A stretch of DNA of 64,000 nucleotides from Histoplasma ohiense (lineage: Eukaryota > Ascomycota > Eurotiomycetes > Onygenales > Ajellomycetaceae). The translations under genes were made by a program, and so were the position numbers. The stretch lies in assembly GCA_017607445.1 (NCBI GenBank), contig JAEVHH010000003.1, forward strand, positions 5,518,001 through 5,582,000, written 5' to 3'. The notes under the pieces were generated by a model. That model had not been told where the DNA came from and did not search any database. It was given only the letters and a program-made list of their open reading frames with translations. The first letter of the stretch is position 1; each line of letters opens with the position of its first letter. Positions 48,992-61,900 of the stretch are shown one piece after another.

Positions 48992-51900
48992 TCATTCAGG
49001 AACCATACGGATTTCTTGAGTTTGGGGCCGATGACGCGCCTTGAACATTTGATAACCCCGAGAAAGACCGTGCCAAATATCAGGTACGAGGTTCTGTAGC
49101 ATGGCAATAACAACGACGATAAGAAGCGGAATCTATGCGAAAGGGTATATTAGTATGGTGCAGGGAGGGATTGTTTTTTCGGCGTCAATAGAGTGAGTAC
49201 TACTTACCCAGATGAAAAAGAGGTTCCGGTCACTGCGAATCCTCTTCATCTTGCGAGCATGAGCCTGCCGCAGCTGCTCCTGTTGCTCATGAGGAATATT
49301 CGTTCGTCCTATTCTGACATCTCCAATATCACTGGGACTTGAGATGGAGCTAGCAGACGACGCTTCGCCTTCTGAAATCATTTCGAAGTGCTGATCAACT
49401 GCTGCGTCCCTTGCAGCCTGGACCATTGATGATTTTTTGAGATCATAATCCTCCTCCGTCTTACCAACTGGATATAAATCCTCATAGGCTGGAGGGGAAG
49501 AGTTGCCAGTCAAACGGTCCCAGCTCTCTTTTACCACAGTGGTGGGCCATGATGAGGTTGGCCGCTGTGGGACGAGTGAAGTAATTCGCCGCATCATAGG
49601 GTACGTTTGATAATCTGGAAGAGTTGGCATTGGAGGCAAAGCTGGAAGGTTGGGGAAAGCCCAATTGACACTTTGCTGGAACTGATTGATTTGAGCGGCA
49701 AGCTGGTTGCGCCAGGCGATGAGCCTTGCAGGAGAAGATACATTACTCTCATCTCCACCCTCAGTTTCTCCGTCGTTTGGTGGTTGTACACGACTAGGTT
49801 GAGCACTGGACTCGTGAGGACGTGAAAAGTAGAAGCCAGCGATGCTGTCTCGGTGTATACTCGTTCGTCGGGATGCAGGATAGAAGAAAGGAGAATCAGA
49901 AGCTTCGCCTGTCGGCTGGGACTCATCACTTCCATCCGATGAAACATCCGACGAATCCACATCAATATTTTCCGAATCGCCGGACCAAATTTCCCAGGAC
50001 ATGTCAAGTGATGCAGAACTTGGGCGGCGGCGCAACGACCGAGTTGAACCGACACTGCGCGATCGATAGTGTCGAGCAGGTACGAGGACGGCTTGATGTG
50101 TTTCTAATGAGGTTGCAAGATCAGCCGGAGTAAAGTCACGCAAATTAGTAGCAGCCACGTTAGCATCAGCCAAACGTAGGCGATGGACAATGTGAATATG
50201 GCCACTCAAAGCCGCCAGATGAAGCGGCGAGTTGCCATTATTATCTTGTACATTCGGGTTCGCACCCCTGGCAAGCAGTCCAGCAACGAATCTAATTAAT
50301 CCAAGCGAAGCAGCGTAGTGAAGAAGGGTTTGTCCTGAAGGAGAACGGCGATTAAAGCGCGGTGATCTGGGACTGTCATCCAAATCCATGAATTCGAGAT
50401 AGACAAGCATCTTCGCATCTAAGTCATTTATGTTTGCCTGTGAATTCTGATTTCCATGACCTTGCTGCCCATTGCCTTGGAAGTTACCCTGCAAGTTCCA
50501 CATATTACTTGATCCTCCGCCCATGATTTGCTGAGCGGTCTGAAAAGCGTCCGCGGGGTTTCTCAGTTTTTGGCCTAGGATGCCAAGTGCAACGCGGTAC
50601 ATTTGGAGTTCTCGATCATCCACATAGCGGAAAAATATTGGTTGCTTTGGAATCATAGGCTGCGTAGATGCTTGGAACTGTCCAAAAGTCGGGTGCTCGT
50701 GTTTGAATACAACGGGAACCGTGCCAGGTTGTAACGCAGGAGGAGTAAGACAATTCAAACACTTATCTCCCCAAAATGTTGTCGTCGTTGCCAGCGTATC
50801 GCCAAATACAACTTCCATTCCAGGATAAAACCCACTACCGAGCAGAGTTACCTCACTTCCGCCGGTGGTTGAGCCTTCAGACGGGACGAGCTTGTGGATC
50901 ATAGTGGGTAGTCGGTTTGGCGGATTAGGTGGAGAAATGCCCCACATTTGGCTCGATACAAGAGAGCCAGGTGGATTCGAAGGTCCCTGGAAGTGGTTAC
51001 CAAGACCTGGGCTTCCAGGACGACTTGTCTGGGCAGAATTTGGAGCAGATATCAACTGATTCTGGGGAAGATCAGATGACCTAGGTCGATCGGTGGGGCT
51101 GAAGAAGGCCATATCGTTGTTGTTTGGCGTGGGTGGACCGTTTCCAAATTGAGGAGTCATCGACGTCGGTATAGCAAATGATCTCTCGGCTTGTCCATTA
51201 AATTGTTGCTTTCTGGACGTTTGAGAACTTTGCTTAGGTACAGTAGCGTTTGTTGTAGCGGCTGCATTGCGAGAATTCTCCACTTTTGTCATTGTCAGCC
51301 CCACAGGAAGTTTACCAGAGCCACTCTGTTTACGTCGCTTGCTAGAGGGTCCTTGAAACTCAGTTGGCGAAGCTTGTCTGGAAAGGTTTCGAGGCGGAAC
51401 CACAGCAGGAGGGTGCGCTTGCGTATTTTTAAGTGTGCTCGACGTTTCCCGAGAAAAGGCGAATTGGTTCTTTCGTAGTGCTTGCAAATCCGTCGAGGAG
51501 TGAGATAGACGGAAAGGAGGTTGAGCTACCAACGAGGCGGCCATGCTCGGGTTAGCGCTGGCAGGGAACACCCCAGCACCAGGAAGTTGATGTCCCGCAG
51601 GCAGGGTAGAATTTTGCGGAATGGAATTTGCGGGAGCGTGGGTTTTATGGTCGTCGGTAATCATGATAGAATTCGTTATCGTTTGAGAAACCGTGTTGCC
51701 TAGGTGATCTTTGATTGTAAAAATAACCCTGTAATTCATTAATTAGCAATGGCTAGGAAACTGTGGGTAAATAATACGTACTGGAACCCGAGTTTCTCAT
51801 TCTGGTGTCGACAATAACAGGCAATGCGCATAGGCAGCTCGACTTGCATCGCGCCAGGGGGTGCAACTGCAGATGGAGACTCGGTACTCCCTGTAACTGT

Positions 51901-53508
51901 TCCGGTGGGTTGCACCCAGTCCTTCAATTCCGTTGTGTTGAACACAATGACGCGTTTCTCTTCGTCCCTTTGGAACAATTCGTCTTCTTCCGGCTTCCTT
52001 TGCTTTTTGCGTGATGCCCGCTTCCGTTCTCGCTGGACGCATCCAGAACATATCTTGACATCACCGCCTTCTAATGGCGTCTCCTCCTTAGGTTGACCCT
52101 CTTTCTTAGAGTCTGACTCCACTGAAGAGTCTTCAAGTTCTTCCTCTCGCGCTCTCGCAAATGCTCGCTCTAGCTTCTTTTTATCCTGCATAGCACTGGT
52201 ACAAACTACGTTCGTACGAAGTTCAAGAATCTCTGGTGAGGGGCCAGTGTCTGGTTTGGCGAGGAATTTCGGCTTTGAGATGGCATGACTTGGGAGTCGT
52301 AGGTTTTTGACACCAGGAGGCAAAGGGCACAAAGTAAGCTTAATCGGAATTTGAGTTTCCACTCGCGACTTCAGAGACGTTGGGTGAACTACCAACTGGG
52401 GTTTACGATAATTCTCCTGACTCATATTCGGACGGAATGTGGAAGTGTCACCATTAGTGGGGAGTTGGGATACGGAAGATTGTGTCATCGGATCGAAGTT
52501 GAGTGGGTTAACTCCGAAATTTAGACTTGGAGAGAGAGTAGAGCTCAGAGGAGAGGCGGTGCCGTTCATATTGATACTTCCGAAAGTCTCTTCTAGTTCT
52601 GAACCTGGCGACTGACGCTCCCACTGGTTCGAACTAGATTGACTTTTGCTGCGGAACGCTGAAGGCCTAGATGCATCCGATGATCCACGGAAGTAGAAAG
52701 GGCTCGCTGAGGTAGGAAAATTCTGGAGTGAAAAATGTCAACAGCGTGTTGGATAAATTAGGGAAGGAGAAATCGCTCAACTTACTGTCGACGGTGAATT
52801 AGATTCTATAACTTGATTTATTGTATTTGATGGGCCCCGCAACATGTTCTTTGGTTGCTGAGATTTGTGATTGGTTTCTGGGGCAATCTCCACTTTGAGA
52901 GGGCTTGGGCTGCTAGCGGCACTATCAAAATCGAATGCGGAACTCATAGCCTTGTTGCTCGTTTCCAGGTCGGTATCCAATGGGTAATCGCCATTAAAGG
53001 GTGGTATGTCATTAGTTTGCCCAAACAAAGGCGAGTCTCCCACGGTGAGGTCGACCAAGCTCGGCCATGCTGGGGTAGAAAACCGATCCCCTGCTCTGCT
53101 ACTCTGGCTAAAAACAGCAGAAGTGTTAGACGTCAGAGAGCCGTTCCGCAAATGTGAGAGAGGCGAATCAGCGGACGAGCTATGGGTCGAATCTTCAGGA
53201 GAATCGGAACGGGTATCGGATAATGGTGACTGGGTTTCCGGAAATTTTGCTGAGGAGCGTTGATGTCCTGCTTTCATCAATCTTGCTGGGGACAAGCACG
53301 AGGTTGAGTTGGATGGTTGAGTCGCCGTGGAAGGCCGCAAAAAAATATCATCGAAACCGTCTTCTTCATGTGGCGTTGATGCCTGCAACACAGAAGGATC
53401 AAAACATTTCATATCCCCATCACCATAAAGATGTTCCATGTCGCCGTCAACAATGAGTGGTTCGGGGTGTCGAAATATAGGCGATGAGGAGTTGTTGGGG
53501 GGCCACAT
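48992..53508 (-). CDS. Mga2/Spt23-type membrane-bound transcription factor
   Basis: Four exons, 53508-52786, 52722-51782, 51728-49208 and 49132-48992, give 1441 aa. The first in-frame ATG is at 53508. Residues 1-480 are Ser/Thr-rich and disordered. An IPT/TIG immunoglobulin-like fold lies at about 830-910 (VPSEGSTTGGSEVTLLGSGF). Two ankyrin repeats follow at about 1020-1100 (GQTLLHYAAS, GNSPLHLAALSGH). The short last exon encodes the membrane anchor (IPLLIVVVIAMLQNLVPDIW). By family the ER-held precursor is ubiquitinated and processed by the proteasome to release a soluble activator of desaturase genes when membranes are too saturated. Yeast has two paralogues; one is usual in filamentous fungi. 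It heads a tandem with TRS130. Confidence 0.92.
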
Positions 53509-55031
53509 TGCACCCTGGAGCCCTTTATTCACACAACGTTAAGCGAGTTGGAGATGTAGATCCGGGTTTGATGATCGAAAGGGTCAGAGGATTCGGGTAT
53601 GTGTCGCGGATGCGATGAGGCTCTGGATGAGGGCCGAGGTCGTTCGTTGTTTCTGCCGATGTGATATGAAATCTTATACCAACTGCTGTTCATGGAAAAC
53701 AAAAAACGCTAAGATGAAATGTTGAGCAACCAGTAATTAATAGTGGCAAATGTGATAACGAGGGGATCGGACGTGATGAGATAAAATGGAGAGAAATTCC
53801 GTAATAGCTGCAAACTCCACTCAGCTGCTAGAGCTGCAGCGGCTATTGCGACGAATCGTAGCTCATAGGAACGGAAAACCTAATAGCGGCCTGACAAAGG
53901 CCATGGCCCTTGTGTGAGTGATGGAGATGGCTTCGACGTGGGACGGGGGGAGTGGACAATGGAGGACGATGGAGAGAGCAACAGACCGGCGGACAGCGAG
54001 GCAATGTTGAAGATAGAAAGGCACCCAGGCGCTAGTCCTGATTGGGCTACCAAGAGGGCCCTGGCCTTTTATCAGGCCAATATCAACGCCACCACCGACT
54101 GCTCACAACAACAAGGGGCCTTGGAAGGAGATATTTCACGCATCATGACGTATATGATATACAATTTCTGTTACTATTACTTTACCAGCCTCGAGATTTC
54201 TGTATCCTTTCTTCTGGATTCAACTAAATTATGGTTCTGCGGGCCGTAAAAACCCAATACAGGGAACTCTGTGAACGGCCATGTGAACAAACACCCTTTT
54301 CGTCGTGGAGACTGGATCAATGATGTTGAAGAGTATGATATCTCACAATGGTACTCCGTACATTGCCACAGATGCCATGTCATTCAATACTCTCTCATTC
54401 TCCGTTGTTATTGAAGTGTGCTCTGAAATTCACATCTACCCTTCACCGCAACAGCTTCTCAAAAAAACAAAGTAGCAATGCATCTGCGTGTTCCTGTGAA
54501 CCTAACCTCTTTAGCCCTAGCTAGTCGGGATGTTGACCGCTAACACTGACCGCCTAAGTTTTGCTTTGTGGGCGACAACCGCGCTTCCCTCCATACGTTG
54601 CATCAGTTTTGACGAACCTTGTTGGCACAACACCCGACATTTGATAGTGCGACGCGCTTGGGCACACATTTTATGCGGGGACTGTCCTAAGAAACGAGGA
54701 GATGGCTAAACGTCATAAGAAATGTTCATATCTCTACAGACACTGCTACAGTGTGGTATATGGAAAATTACCTTACTCTGTTTGATTGATTTGTCACTCC
54801 CTGTGCTAAATACTGGCGAGTTCATGATGAAATACGTTAACCCAAGATCAACCATATGGGTTGTGGCATGCGAGAATGTATTGCTTCTGCTTCCGAAGCC
54901 CCTGACCTGTCACAGGCCGAGCACTGTGTTGGTTATCCAGGGTCATTCCTGTGGCCCTGCATCCTCTATCTAGAGCGCCACCACCAGTGCATGAGTCATA
55001 AATTAAAATCACTTCTACATGCTGGGATATG
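53509..55031. other. Intergenic region
   Basis: MGA2 promoter and the 3' flank of the rhodopsin-domain gene. The frame at 53914-54249 shows no domain. One TACTCCGTAC element lies at 54352-54361. No gene is seen. Confidence 0.5.
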
Positions 55032-56453
55032 CTAAAACCAACTTTTTTTCCGATGAATCGAGCGAATAAATGGCCCAGCCGGGCGATCTGCCTCTATATC
55101 ACTTGCAGATATTATTGCTTCCTGCGATATCGATTCGGTTGCCGCAACCCCACCCAAATCCCTGCGTGAATGCTTTCCTCCTTCATCGCTGGACAGTTTC
55201 TGTAAAAATTCCATGGCATATTCCTGGTCGATTCTTTCTTGAGACTCGTGAGACGCAAACCACCTTGGTAGACAAGAGATTTTCCGTTTAGAGTTGCGAC
55301 CATAACCATAGCCGGTCTTTGGAAATATGAGTGGGAATATATGAGTTACCAGCGGCCGTAGGGTCGGAAGAGAACAACATATTATTGCGACATTACATTC
55401 AACCGCTGACCAGGAGGCCGCTGCCGCATTATGTTCTGAATGATATTTGAATTAGCTTGGGGAAACATGCGGAATGGCGCCAGCAGTAGGAAAATCATAG
55501 GTACCTACTAGGTCATCTAATCTCGCAAGTTGACGAAGGCTCTCAAGACGAAGACCACTTGTGATGCAAACACTGATAACGAGAACTGAATTAACTTTCT
55601 GAGCAAGGAACATAATTTGGTGGGGATTGTTGGAAACCGATTCAAGGGGAATATACAATCCTCCTAGAGCGAAAACTAGCACGAGAGCGATTCTCTGCCT
55701 TTTAGGAATATTTAGCCTGATGAGAATCGGCATGGGCATCGCAAGCAGGACGACATCTGTAACGATGTGCACGATTGCTGTGGATAGCCAGAATGCATCC
55801 CTATTCAAGCAGCTACCTTCTACCTTGTCATCCCAGAATCTTCTTACTGGAACGCATGTGAGAAATGACCCTACAACCACCCACAAGCGGTATATTATTA
55901 AGAAAAATAGAGCACCCGAGCAGGATATACGTATCCGACTCCCTGGGAATATTCAGTGGTACTGTAAGGCAATGGATGCTTTGGTGCAAAAGAGGCTAGC
56001 GTTATAGATAGGGATGGATGCCCAAAGGAGCTGCATAATCAAACCTGTTAGCTCTTGCAAGTAAGACGGCACAACGTTACCACCTCTCTGAACGTTTCAA
56101 ACGTGATTTCACTCCTATTACCACCCAGTCCGGATTTCCACTCTGCTGATCGTGAGCGTTTCCTTCCTGTATTTGAAACCTCTTTCGCTAGGGGCTAATC
56201 AAACATGAGTTCATTCCAAGGGAGAGAATCTGGTTGCCCTGGTCAGCAAACTGTGTTGTTCACAAGGATTGATTCCCTAGCATACCAAAGACACTAAGCA
56301 CGTCCAATCGTCAGAACCGATCTTTTTCACCAAAAATCCCCGTGTGTAAAGACGAGCGGATACAAAAAACACCGCAAGCGATGTGAAGGTGATGGATACT
56401 ATAAGGGCGTCTTTAGCTTTATCCTCCGACTCCTCACTCAATCCATTTTGCAT
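55032..56453 (-). pseudogene. Fungal rhodopsin-domain (Pth11-related) membrane protein, in-frame stop
   Basis: The exons read as a seven-TM integral membrane protein of the fungal rhodopsin-domain family. Exon 1 from ATG 56453 has TM1 and KIGSDDWTCLVSL. A short piece gives EWKSGLGGNRSEI. The next gives LLWASIPIYNASLFCTKASI, then RRFWDDKVEGSCLNRDAFWL and TDVVLLAMPMPIL. The last exon begins near 55430 (SWSAVECNVAIICCSLPTLR) and ends with KKSWF. At 55953-55955 a TGA stands in QYH-stop-IFPG, where the family usually has Arg (CGA to TGA would explain it). TM2 is also not recoverable around 56100-56290. I infer a broken gene; an error or an odd intron is less likely because the stop lies inside a conserved motif. 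Confidence 0.6.
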
Positions 56454-57011
56454 CGCCCAATTGGAGGTTTCTCCCTGCAACTCCAACTTTCGAATTCATC
56501 CAACGTCGTAAATATTGCGTATATCAATGACATCTGAGATATGTTTGCTGATCTCTCTAATCTCGAAAACTCAAGTGTTCTCAACTATCTATTGGCACCC
56601 GAAGAAAAATGGGGGAACTTGATGAGCTATAAAGTACACAACTTTTTGTGATGGATGTATGTTGAATAATCTATTAAGCGTCTTATTGTTTCTCACCGAA
56701 GAGGAATCCGCTGTAGGTAGTTGTAGTAGTACATTACATAACATAAATTTTACTCCTTGATATCAATATTATCGAGTCCAAATTATTCGGACACCCCTCC
56801 ATAGTTTGCGATGTCAAAGGGTGGTTACTAACCACTCCCGAAGAATTTTGCCGAGGCGCCTTGCTCCCGACAACGCACATCGCCCTAAATAACTTCAACC
56901 TACACCTTCCGCACGCCAGCCCCGTGCACTGCAAACAAAACCCTTGGGTCAACTATTGCTGCAGACAAAGCCATACGACGTGTGGGGTTTATAACTATCA
57001 GATCACGAACA
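56454..57011. other. Divergent intergenic region
   Basis: About 560 bp between the rhodopsin-domain gene and cyclophilin H, containing both promoters. No gene or striking motif is seen. Confidence 0.5.
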
Positions 57012-58262
57012 ATGACGGCCCTGAACCCCCGCAGCCCTACGAACCCTGTGGTATTCTTCGATATCACACTTGGAGGTATGTGTATGGATAGCCTCGCGCA
57101 TCAGCAAAATGTTATGATATTTGTGAAAACCTTGGGGCGTTAGTGATTAGTTATGTACATGCAATATGAAAACGAAGAAGGAAGAAGAGGAGAGAGCTGT
57201 TGGGGTGCTGCAAAGCTGACAGGCTCTGTTTCGAGATCCAAAAAGCCTCATCCCGGCTTCAGTTCAATGGGGATCATGCCACGCCTCAACCTCTTATTAG
57301 GACGCTCGATCTGAAGTAGCTTGTAACTGTTGCCATTCTGTTTTCTGCTTGCCACTTTCCTGCGTGCAACTCCTCTATCGCTATTGGACCAGCGCTATGC
57401 CACCACAGTGTATTTGTAGAAAATATATATAGAAACGAAGAAAGATCCGTGCTAACTATTTCCTCTAGGAGAACCGCTTGGTCGAATCAAAATGGAGCTC
57501 TTCGCAGATGTCACACCCAAGACAGCAGAGAACTTCCGCCAATTCTGTACCGGCGAGAGCAAAAATCCCCGCGGCCGACCGCAGGGGTACAAGGGCTCCA
57601 AATTTCATCGAGTGGTATGGATCCCCTCAGGTTCCTTCACGGTCTTCCTTTCTTCAGGGCTGGCACTTCAGTCTGCTGCATACTTTGAATGCTTTCTTTG
57701 AGTTTTCAGAATTTCCTATCTTGCCACAGAGTCTGTCCCGTGTCCTCGGTTCCTGATTCAATATGCGGCGGTGAAGACCCAAACCAACCCGGCTTCGCTA
57801 GCTAACTCGTCTAACTGATGGACTTTGCAGATCAAAGACTTTATGATTCAGGGTGGCGATTTTATAAACGGCGATGGCACTGGCAGCGCAACCATATATG
57901 GCACTGACAAGTTTCCTGACGAAAACTTCAATCTCACCCATGACGGCCCGGGTCTTCTGAGCATGGCTGTAAGTCTAAGCTACGTGCTCCTCCGCTCTTC
58001 TTGTCCCCATCAGATAATATATATATGTACCGCAAGCTAACTTCGCCGGCCCCTTTTTCTTTTAACATAGAACTCCGGTCCAAACACCAATGGCTGCCAA
58101 TTCTTCATCACAACAACCGCCACACCATTTCTGAACAACAAGCATGTCGTTTTCGGCCAGGTTCTTGATGGCATGGACATTGTGCGAATGATTGAGAACA
58201 CACGGACGACGAGAGACAAGCCAAATCAAGATGTAGTCATTGCGCAGTGTGGGGAGATGTAA
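57012..58262 (+). CDS. Cyclophilin H-type peptidyl-prolyl cis-trans isomerase
   Basis: Four exons, 57012-57075, 57469-57614, 57831-57968 and 58071-58262, give 179 aa, the usual length for cyclophilin H. The isomerase core is complete: FHRVIKDFMIQGGDFINGDG with the catalytic Arg, [20 protein letters not shown], and FLNNKHVVFGQVLDGMD. The insertion GESKNPRGRPQGYKGSKFHR is the cyclophilin H form of the loop, and the protein ends in VVIAQCGEM. By family this isomerase binds the U4/U6.U5 snRNP (Prp3/Prp4) in the nucleus. No signal peptide, so a secretory cyclophilin is excluded. Exon 1 is only 64 nt and intron 1 (393 nt) has a GCTAAC branch site. The gene converges on alanyl-tRNA synthetase. Confidence 0.92.
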
Positions 58263-58924
58263 TGGATCGTTCACGAAATGGAATAGCAATAATAATGCGA
58301 TGAGATGAAATGAATGACAACATAAATATGGGGGTTTACAACAGACGCCGAATTCTGCCCATTCTGCCCTAAGATAATGGCTCTCCAATCAATGTTCACT
58401 GGAAGAAAAAAGTTGTACAGAGGAACGAGTAGGACGCCTACTTAGATAGCTGCAAAAGGCGAAGAAAAAAAAGAAAAAGAGAAAAGAGAAAAAGGAAAAA
58501 AGGAGATAACTGCACATTCATCACCTTCAATTAAATGGAACTTGTGGAGGCGTGGATAATCACAAAAAAAATTGACCCTGCATCCCCGTTTTTCGCATGC
58601 TATGCGCCAAGATATGTTTACCCAGCTACTGAACAAAAAACACTAGTGGGCATGAACCGGCAAGATAGAGTGAGAATAATAACATGTCCGATATTGTTGG
58701 ACGTTGACCTTGAAATACGTCTGAGTTGAATGAAGTGACAGTTAAAGCTAGGCGAGACTAAATATGTGAGAGGTATTGATGAATTCAAACTCCATTGCAA
58801 AAAGAAAATAAAAAGGCAAGAAAAATTAAAACATAGATAAGAGAAAAGAGAAAGAGAGAGAGAGAGAACGAAATGGTCTATCACTGATCCAACACGAGAA
58901 AAAAAGAACAAAGGAGAAACGAAA
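58263..58924. other. Convergent intergenic region
   Basis: 3' flanks of cyclophilin H and alanyl-tRNA synthetase. A/G-rich tracts near 58463-58503 and 58850-58868. No gene is seen. Confidence 0.5.
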
Positions 58925-61900
58925 TCAAAGAAATTTCTCCAAATACTCCGTCGCAGCCTTAATAGCTTCATCTAGCTTTTCAGCCTCCGTTCCATTTCCA
59001 ATGGAGATGGGCGCTTTACCCCCCGCACGCCCACCAACAATGCTCGACACAGTATTAGCCCAGTCATTAGGAGTTGCTCCTTGCTCACTTAAAGCCTATT
59101 AAGGAAAAAAAAAAAATCAAGTTAGCATTCGCTGATTGCGTCGTTGACCGTGAACAAAAAAATTGGCTAATGAAGAAGAAAACATGAAAACGTACCTGAG
59201 CAACATGGCAGCCATGCACAACCTTGCCTGCCTCCTTATCCGCCGCAAACACATAAACAGATTTGTCTTGCATCTTGGTCTTGACGAAATTCAAAGAATC
59301 GCTCAAGGCTTTGGGATTCGCCGAGATTGGCAATTGCATCACGAGATGCGGCGCAACTTTATTCTCAGGTGCCTCGAAATATCCTGTGATTGCATCAAGC
59401 GCTTTTTTCGACTCCAGCTTTTGCGCCGCCTTCTGGCCCTCAAGCACCTTCTTGTGGATCTGCGCAAACTGCTCCCGGAACCGCGCTTTTTCAACCGCGG
59501 ATATCGATAGCTGGTTTAAATCTACCTGTAGCAACTTGGCCTCAATCTCCTTTTGTGGGCCAAGCTCCATTTTCTCAAAGCGCCGTAGGCGCTCACCAAA
59601 TTCTTTCGCGATGCGTTGGACCTCGTGCGCCTCTTCACCTGTCACGGCAATTATGCGTCGGATTCCCTTCGCAATCCCGCTCTCTTCAAGGATGACAAGA
59701 TCTTTGATATCGCCAGTCTTCTGGACATGTGTGCCGCCGCAGAATTCGATACTGATGTCTTTCCAGCGTGGATCATGGACATTTTGGAGGATCTCTTCGA
59801 GTTCGACACCGACGGAGACGACGCGGACGGGGTCTGGATAGGTTTCGCCGAAGACGGCGCGGACGCCAGATATTCCCCGGGCGGTGGCGAGAGGAACGTC
59901 CTTGGCATACACTGCGCAGTTTTGACGGATATAGTCGGTGGATATCCGTTCGATTTTTTCAAGGTCGGAGTCTGAGACAGCAGACTTGTGAGAGAAGTCA
60001 AAGCGTAGCTTCTCAGCGGCGACAAGGGAGCCTTTTTGCTCGATACCATCACCGAGAACCTGACGGAGGGCGAAATTGAGAATGTGAGTACCTGTGTGGT
60101 TGTTTCGGATGGGCCATCTTCGGAGTTCGTCGTATTCAGCAATGACGGAGTCATTGACATTGAAGGAGCCGTATTTCATGAACCCTGTGTGAAGTATGTA
60201 TCCTCCGTATACCTGGACATCTTCCACAGCAAGCTCCGCCTTGCCATCGATAATGATCTTTCCGGTATCATTCTCCTGACCTCCTTGCTCAGCGTAGAAG
60301 TTGGTGCGGTCGAGGATAATACCAAATTGTTCTCCCTGTGGGATATCTTTGGTTGAATCGACAAACTCCTTGTTATAATATATCGCCTTGATTTGCGATG
60401 TGATATTGCCCCTCCCAAACTTCGCATCGTCATTTGTTTTGGGGACATCGTCCATGGTCTCAAGGAGGCCAAGATCATGAACGGTCAACTTCACTACATC
60501 TGCAGTTCGTTTCCCTTGGCCCTTGCTTGCCTCCTTTGCTTTTAACCGAGCTTCTTCGAATTCGGCATTGTCGATGGTTAGACCTCGCTCCTCAGCCATC
60601 AGCCGCGTCAAATCCACAGGGAAACCAAAAGTATCGTAAAGCCGCCATACATCTGCCCCGTGTAGTTTACCAAACCCCTTTTGCCTAGCCTGCAGGGCAT
60701 ATTCCTCAAAGAGGCGTTCCCCACGATCGAGTGTCTTGGCGAAGGAGATTTCCTCCTCATCCAAAATTTCCATTACATCTGTCTGTTTCCGTCTGATCTC
60801 AGGGAACATATCGCCCATCTGATCGACCAGGGTAGGGACAATTTTCGAAAAGAATCCGCCAATTTCAACGTTTAAATATTTGCGCGCGTATCGAGCACCT
60901 CTCCGGAGAACTCGTCGAACTACATAGCCCCGACCTTCATTATTTGGAGAAGCGCCATCGGAAATAGCAAACGTGAGAGTTCTAACATGGTCAGCAACGA
61001 CGCGGTATGCAGTATCAATTCCATCGGTGTCTTCTTCATGGAATTTCCCGGTATATGGTCGGCAACCCGTAATCTCACTGATCTTTTCGAAAAGCGGAGT
61101 AAAGACATCTGTGTCATAGTTTGACGATTTGTTTTGGAGGATTGAAACGAGGCGCTCATAACCCATCCCGGTGTCGACGTGTTTGTTAGGTAATGGGCGC
61201 AGGGATTTGTCAGGCTCGCGATTGTATTGGATGAAGACGTTATTCCAGATTTCCAGCACATTCGGGTCATCTTGGTTCACGAGATGGGAAGCATTGCGGC
61301 CTCCGATTCGATCGTAATGGATTTCGCTGCAGGGACCGCATGGCCCTTGCTCTCCCATCTCCCAAAAATTATCCTTCATATTCCCAGAGAGGAGGTGATC
61401 CTCTGCAACGCCCACGGACAGCCATAATTCTTTAGCCTCCAAATCAGGGCCGATGCCTGCATCGGGATTTCCCTCGAAGTAGGTCACGTATAGCCGGTCA
61501 GGGTTAAGGCCGTAAACTTTAGTGAGAAGATCCCACGAATATCTGATAGCTTCCTTCTTGAAATAGTCTCCGAAACTCCAGTTACCCAGCATCTCAAAGA
61601 AGGTCTAGAAACAACAAAACATGTCAGAATCGCCACGCCCAGTAGACCGGTGTTCACTATCAAGAATAAACTCACATGGTGATAACTGTCCTTCCCAACA
61701 TCATCAAGATCCTGTAAAGAAAAATTTTATCAGTATAAAATTCAGTAGGCACAATCGTTGCGCAAACATGCACATACATTATGTTTTCCACCAGCACGTA
61801 TACACTGTTTCCACATGTCAGCAATCTATATCTACTATAAGTCTCAATAAAGCGGAAAAAGGCACGCCACACACCTTCTGCGAGTTATGCGCACGTCTCA

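Noticed and set aside
53914..54249. 111-codon plus-strand frame near the MGA2 promoter
   Set aside because: No domain or splice context; composition like surrounding intergenic DNA.
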